Part shown: in pieces, positions 60,750 through 64,000 of the stretch | How the letters are laid out: each line of letters opens with the position of its first letter | Numbering within the stretch: the stretch's first letter is position 1 | Assembly (NCBI RefSeq): GCF_000224145.3 | Contig: NC_020171.2 | Location: 369,251-433,250 of the forward strand | Length of the DNA stretch: 64,000 nt | Origin: Ciona intestinalis | Taxonomy: Eukaryota; Chordata; Ascidiacea; Phlebobranchia; Cionidae | Direction: 5' to 3' | Position numbers and translations under genes: made by a program | Notes under the pieces: generated by a model | What the model was told of the DNA's origin: nothing | What the model saw: only the letters and a program-made list of their open reading frames with translations | Databases searched by the model: none

Positions 60750-61380
60750 ATTAATCATTCATTCCCTTACATTCATTTTTTTTCATTTATTCAGTATTTA
60801 TACACACTTACTAATTCAATTAGCAATTTATTCACTCACAAATTAAATCACTTATTCATTCATTTATTCATTTTTATTCACTCATTTTTTTATCCATTCA
60901 TTTACTTATTCATTCTTTCATCTATTTATTTGATTTTTTTATATACTCATTCATTCATTTATTCCTTCTATTTCTAACTCATGCATTCACTCATTCTTTT
61001 TTTAATCATTCGCCTATTTTTTATATATCTATATGACATATTTACCTCTTGTTCATTTGATGATTTGCTCATATAAGTATCTACTTATATATTCATTCTT
61101 TCATTTATATATTTATTAATTTATTTAATATTTATGTCTCTAGCCCCTACATACACATTCATCCATTTATTCTATTTTTATATATTCATTCACCTATTTT
61201 TTTTTAAATATTTAATCATTCCTTCTTTTACTCATTTACCCATCAATTCATTTTAATTTACCCATTTTTTTATATATATATTTACGGACAATTAATTAAA
61301 TTTAGTCATTTACTCATTCATTCATTTTTATTCACCCATTTTTTATATATATTCACCATCCACCTGTTATTCTCCCTCCA
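60750..61380 (+). repeat. Degenerate ATTC/TTTA simple-sequence tract
   Basis: About 630 bp dominated by TTCATTCATTTATTCATT-like runs with interruptions. It resembles an expanded SINE tail, but no SINE body is attached. Confidence 0.85.
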
Positions 61381-61831
61381 AACTTCTTCAACCACTACAT
61401 TCTGACATAATGGGGAATGAGTGGAGGGTTTCGGGTTCAAAACCGGCTGAAGCTCGACAGATAAACCGTGTTTATTACGCGACCAAGGGCTCTTATGCGC
61501 ACTGCCCCTCTGAAAACACGAAAATTTTTAGTATGGGTCAAACTATTTGTAAAAACATTTGTGTTTTGTTGGTATTTTGTAAAACTAGCTGTTAAAAAAA
61601 TTGAAGTGTCAATCAACTATAAATTAAATAAAAAAACACACAAATGCAACCTATTCAAGGTTATTGTTTTGTTGACACTTTGTGAAGCTAAAAAAAACTT
61701 TAAAAAAAGTCAAATCTTTGAAAATTGTTAATTCTAAATACACTAATAAAAATATGGAAAATAATACGAAAGAGGTATCCATCTTACCCCACAGTATATA
61801 AAAAGCAATCTTAAAATAAAAAAAATCGTAA

Positions 61832-62028
61832 TATAGTACTGTGGGGTAAGATAAGACGCATTTAGCACATAATATTTAAATATCCTGATCATGTTTTAAA
61901 AAATTAACAACGGTTTATGGGAGTCGTGAGGATAAGGTTTTAAAGTTCTTAGAAATTTCTTTGTTTACTACGAAATGTGACGAAAACATGGAATAAAAAG
62001 GTGTCCCATCTTCTCCCACCCTACTATA
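61832..62028 (+). mobile_element. MITE copy with mixed end types
   Basis: Left end AGTACTGTGGGGTAAGATAAG (second type), right end GTCCCATCTTCTCCCACCCTA (first type), central block intact. Confidence 0.75.
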
Positions 62029-62643
62029 TTATGTGCTAGCTTACCCCAAAGTAGTATAAAAACCCAACTCAAAAAAAGGTAATATCAAACTGTGATTCTG
62101 CCAATATACCATAAATACCATCTTATCATTACAGCACAGCCTACACAATTGTGTAGGTCATATTGACACTGTAACTTAATTAGTATCAACCTAAACACAC
62201 ATAGACTCAGTATAACACAAGATTAATTGACTTACAGCGTAAAGTACGTCATAGTGACGCACCTATACAAGTGTAGTTGCCAGGTTACTGCCACTAAGTT
62301 GGATTTAAAACCAAAAACTTAATTTATATTGATTAATTCTTATACAAAAATAAACCAATTTGATTGCATGTAAAAAATAGGCTTATTAAATTTTAAACAT
62401 TGTTTAAAAAGACTTGATTGTTGTATACAAAATTAATGTAGATACAATTATTGGTATAATTAGGGAAAATGGGGCAACTCTGGTCTAAATCCCCTGCCAA
62501 TTGTGGTATATAAAAATGCAGGCAATTTCGTCATATAAATATATATATACATATATACACATATATATATTATATCTGTATATATATTTAGACTGTTATA
62601 TACATAATAATACTAACCAAAAAAATCATAAAACAATAAATTT

Positions 62644-62944
62644 TAAAACAAACATTTTAAATATCTCATTGAAAACTGACACGAAGAGATTTATAAAAAA
62701 GCATATTATTTGTCTCCCCGAAAAGCAAAGATCATTGAAACAACGAGAAATTTTCACCTGGGAATCGGGAGTTGATTCTTGGCTTATATCGGAAACATTT
62801 GACGTGAACATGGTACGTCCGCAGAAAAGGAAGCGCTCGGTTGGTCTGTGGTTAGCTTCAGAGACATCAACGCTTACTACGTCGGAGTTGAACCTGTCAG
62901 TTCTGTGGGAAATATTTCGTGAATTTAAGGGCAAAGACGGCTAA
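62644..62944 (+). CDS. Uncertain open frame directly before a SINE
   Basis: An open frame of about 100 codons ends in KGKDG at a TAA whose bases begin the adjacent SINE. The amino-acid composition is reasonable (IFTWESGVDSWLISETFDVN) but there is no recognised domain, signal or splice pattern, and the opposite strand is also open. It is possibly derived from a transposon. Confidence 0.15.
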
Positions 62945-63236
62945 CATTTGGGTAACGCACATGCCTATAGCCCAGAGGTAATGGGTTCAAGGCACGTCAC
63001 TGCTACGATTGTGGGTGTATGTGTCCTTGGGCAAGACATTAATTGGCAATTGCTCCAACCCAGTGGTCACTAATGAGTTGTCTAAATTATCAGCCACACA
63101 TAAAAAAATACAAAAAAATAATCACCCACAAAGTAACATACTTGGTAACTTGTAAGCTGGCACAAGGTGTATAAAACAGAACACCAGTGTGATAACGACT
63201 GTCGTTTTCCGGCCACGCAAGAATAAAGTGAGTAAC
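62937..63236 (+). mobile_element. Full-length SINE with tRNA-like head
   Basis: Head GGCTAACATTTGGGTAACGC and B-box GGGTTCAAGGCACG, then CCCAGTGGTCACTAATGAG and the body to GGCCACGCAAGAATAAAGTG. This is the most complete forward copy in the window. Confidence 0.8.
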
Positions 63237-63429
63237 TTTTATAACATTCGTATACAAGTTTTGTTTCTATTAGAAGTTTATTTTGGGATTAATTGAACAT
63301 AAATGGCTCGTTTGTCTGCTAGGTGTAGCGACCACGTTTATTTTCTTTCAATTAAATGTAAATATTTTTTAACTGTAAGCGTGTTTTACCAACTGTTGTT
63401 TTTTCGGTATATCCTGTCTTTTTTTGGTA

Positions 63430-63700
63430 ACAAAACCCCAGCTCTTACCCTGCTTTTAGGTGTCTATACAAAGTAGTGCCAAAGTATATTGCATTCACCA
63501 CATTAATCAATGAGGTTCCCTATGTTTGACAACTATAGGTGTAACTGTATTTTAACAATGTTACTCCAGATTTTACCCTGCTGTTAGGTGTCTATTCAAA
63601 CAAGCAGAGCCAAAGTATATTGCATTCACCACATTAATCAATGAGGTTTCTTATGTTTTACCACCTTGAGTGTAACTGTATTTTAGCAATGTCACCAAAA
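63430..63700 (+). repeat. 128-bp tandem duplication (2 units)
   Basis: TTACCCTGCTTTTAGGTGTC at 63445 and TTACCCTGCTGTTAGGTGTC at 63573 start two units sharing CCAAAGTATATTGCATTCAC and CATTAATCAATGAGGTT. Confidence 0.85.
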
Positions 63701-64000
63701 GTTTTATGCAAAATTTAATAAAATGCAATGCTTTATTTAAAATATACTGCCAAATTTTGGCAGCAACTGTGAGAATGAGTAAACCTATATATAGAAATGA
63801 GTAATGTTTGTGAACTAGGTAATAGCTGTCAAAAATTGGGGTGACATGTCATCCCAGACCCCCCTAATATTCCGCCTGTGACATGTACTGCTTTATTTTG
63901 GCACCCACTGTGAGAAAAGGAAAAATAAACATAGAAATGATGTAATGTCAACATTTTTTTGTTTCCCAAAAGCTTCTCAAAAAAAACAAACAATAACCTT

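Larger units (their letters stand above)
56890..64000. other. Gene-poor right end
   Basis: Seven kilobases with no convincing complete gene. It holds MITEs (57139-57326, 57575-57750, 59644-59790, 61832-62028), a 71-bp satellite array (58855-59400), a T/A-rich ATTC simple-repeat tract (60750-61380), a full SINE (62937-63236) and a 128-bp tandem duplication (63430-63700). Weak coding candidates are at 60620-60692 and 62644-62944. Confidence 0.5.

Noticed and set aside
61421..61460. GGGTTCAAAACCGG, a B-box-like motif
   Set aside because: No A-box at the right distance and no SINE body attached, so it is insufficient for an RNA gene.

Overview
The window is animal nuclear DNA. It is AT-rich, with compact multi-exon genes, short GT-AG introns and dense small repeats. 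The combination of an Onecut gene, an NR5A (FTZ-F1/SF-1/LRH-1) nuclear receptor, EGF/ZP surface proteins, a palindromic MITE family and a tRNA-derived SINE points to a tunicate of the Ciona type. That assignment is inferred from gene content and repeat character; no search was run. There are four N gaps (11714-11860, 30433-30482, 41172-41221, 56591-56640), so this is a draft assembly.

Five protein-coding genes were rebuilt exon by exon. In every model the splice phases match across all junctions and the total length is a whole number of codons. (A) Minus strand, 12095 to 827, 15 coding exons, 839 aa: a type I membrane protein with signal peptide, EGF-like domains, a WSC domain, a complete ZP domain, a juxtamembrane EGF, a transmembrane helix and a short acidic tail. 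(B) Plus strand, 14636 to 22381, 12 coding exons, 840 aa: signal peptide, about 17 EGF-like repeats (many calcium-binding) and a hydrophobic C-terminus typical of GPI attachment. A and B are head to head across 2.5 kb and may be a co-regulated pair of surface proteins. (C) Minus strand, 33858 to 24375, three coding exons plus a candidate 27-nt microexon: Onecut/HNF6, with a CUT domain and a homeodomain that has Phe48/Met50. (D) Plus strand, 41878 to 48916, nine coding exons, 504 aa: an NR5A-type receptor with DBD, FTZ-F1 box and LBD. Its first coding exon lies in a ~1.2-1.3 kb segment present twice around an N gap, probably two haplotypes left side by side by the assembler. (E) Minus strand, 56889 to 50216, ten coding exons, 752 aa: a long coiled-coil protein ending in a caspase fold that has lost its catalytic residues. 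It is the best candidate for something undescribed.

The rest is regulatory or repetitive. About 25 copies of a ~190-bp inverted-repeat MITE sit in introns and intergenic DNA. A tRNA-related SINE with (ATTC)n-type tails is present in full and truncated copies. A 71-bp hairpin-rich satellite unit forms arrays in introns of A, B, D and E and downstream of E. A ~125-150-bp repeat forms short arrays at four loci. From 56890 to the right end I found no convincing gene, only repeats and two weak coding candidates.
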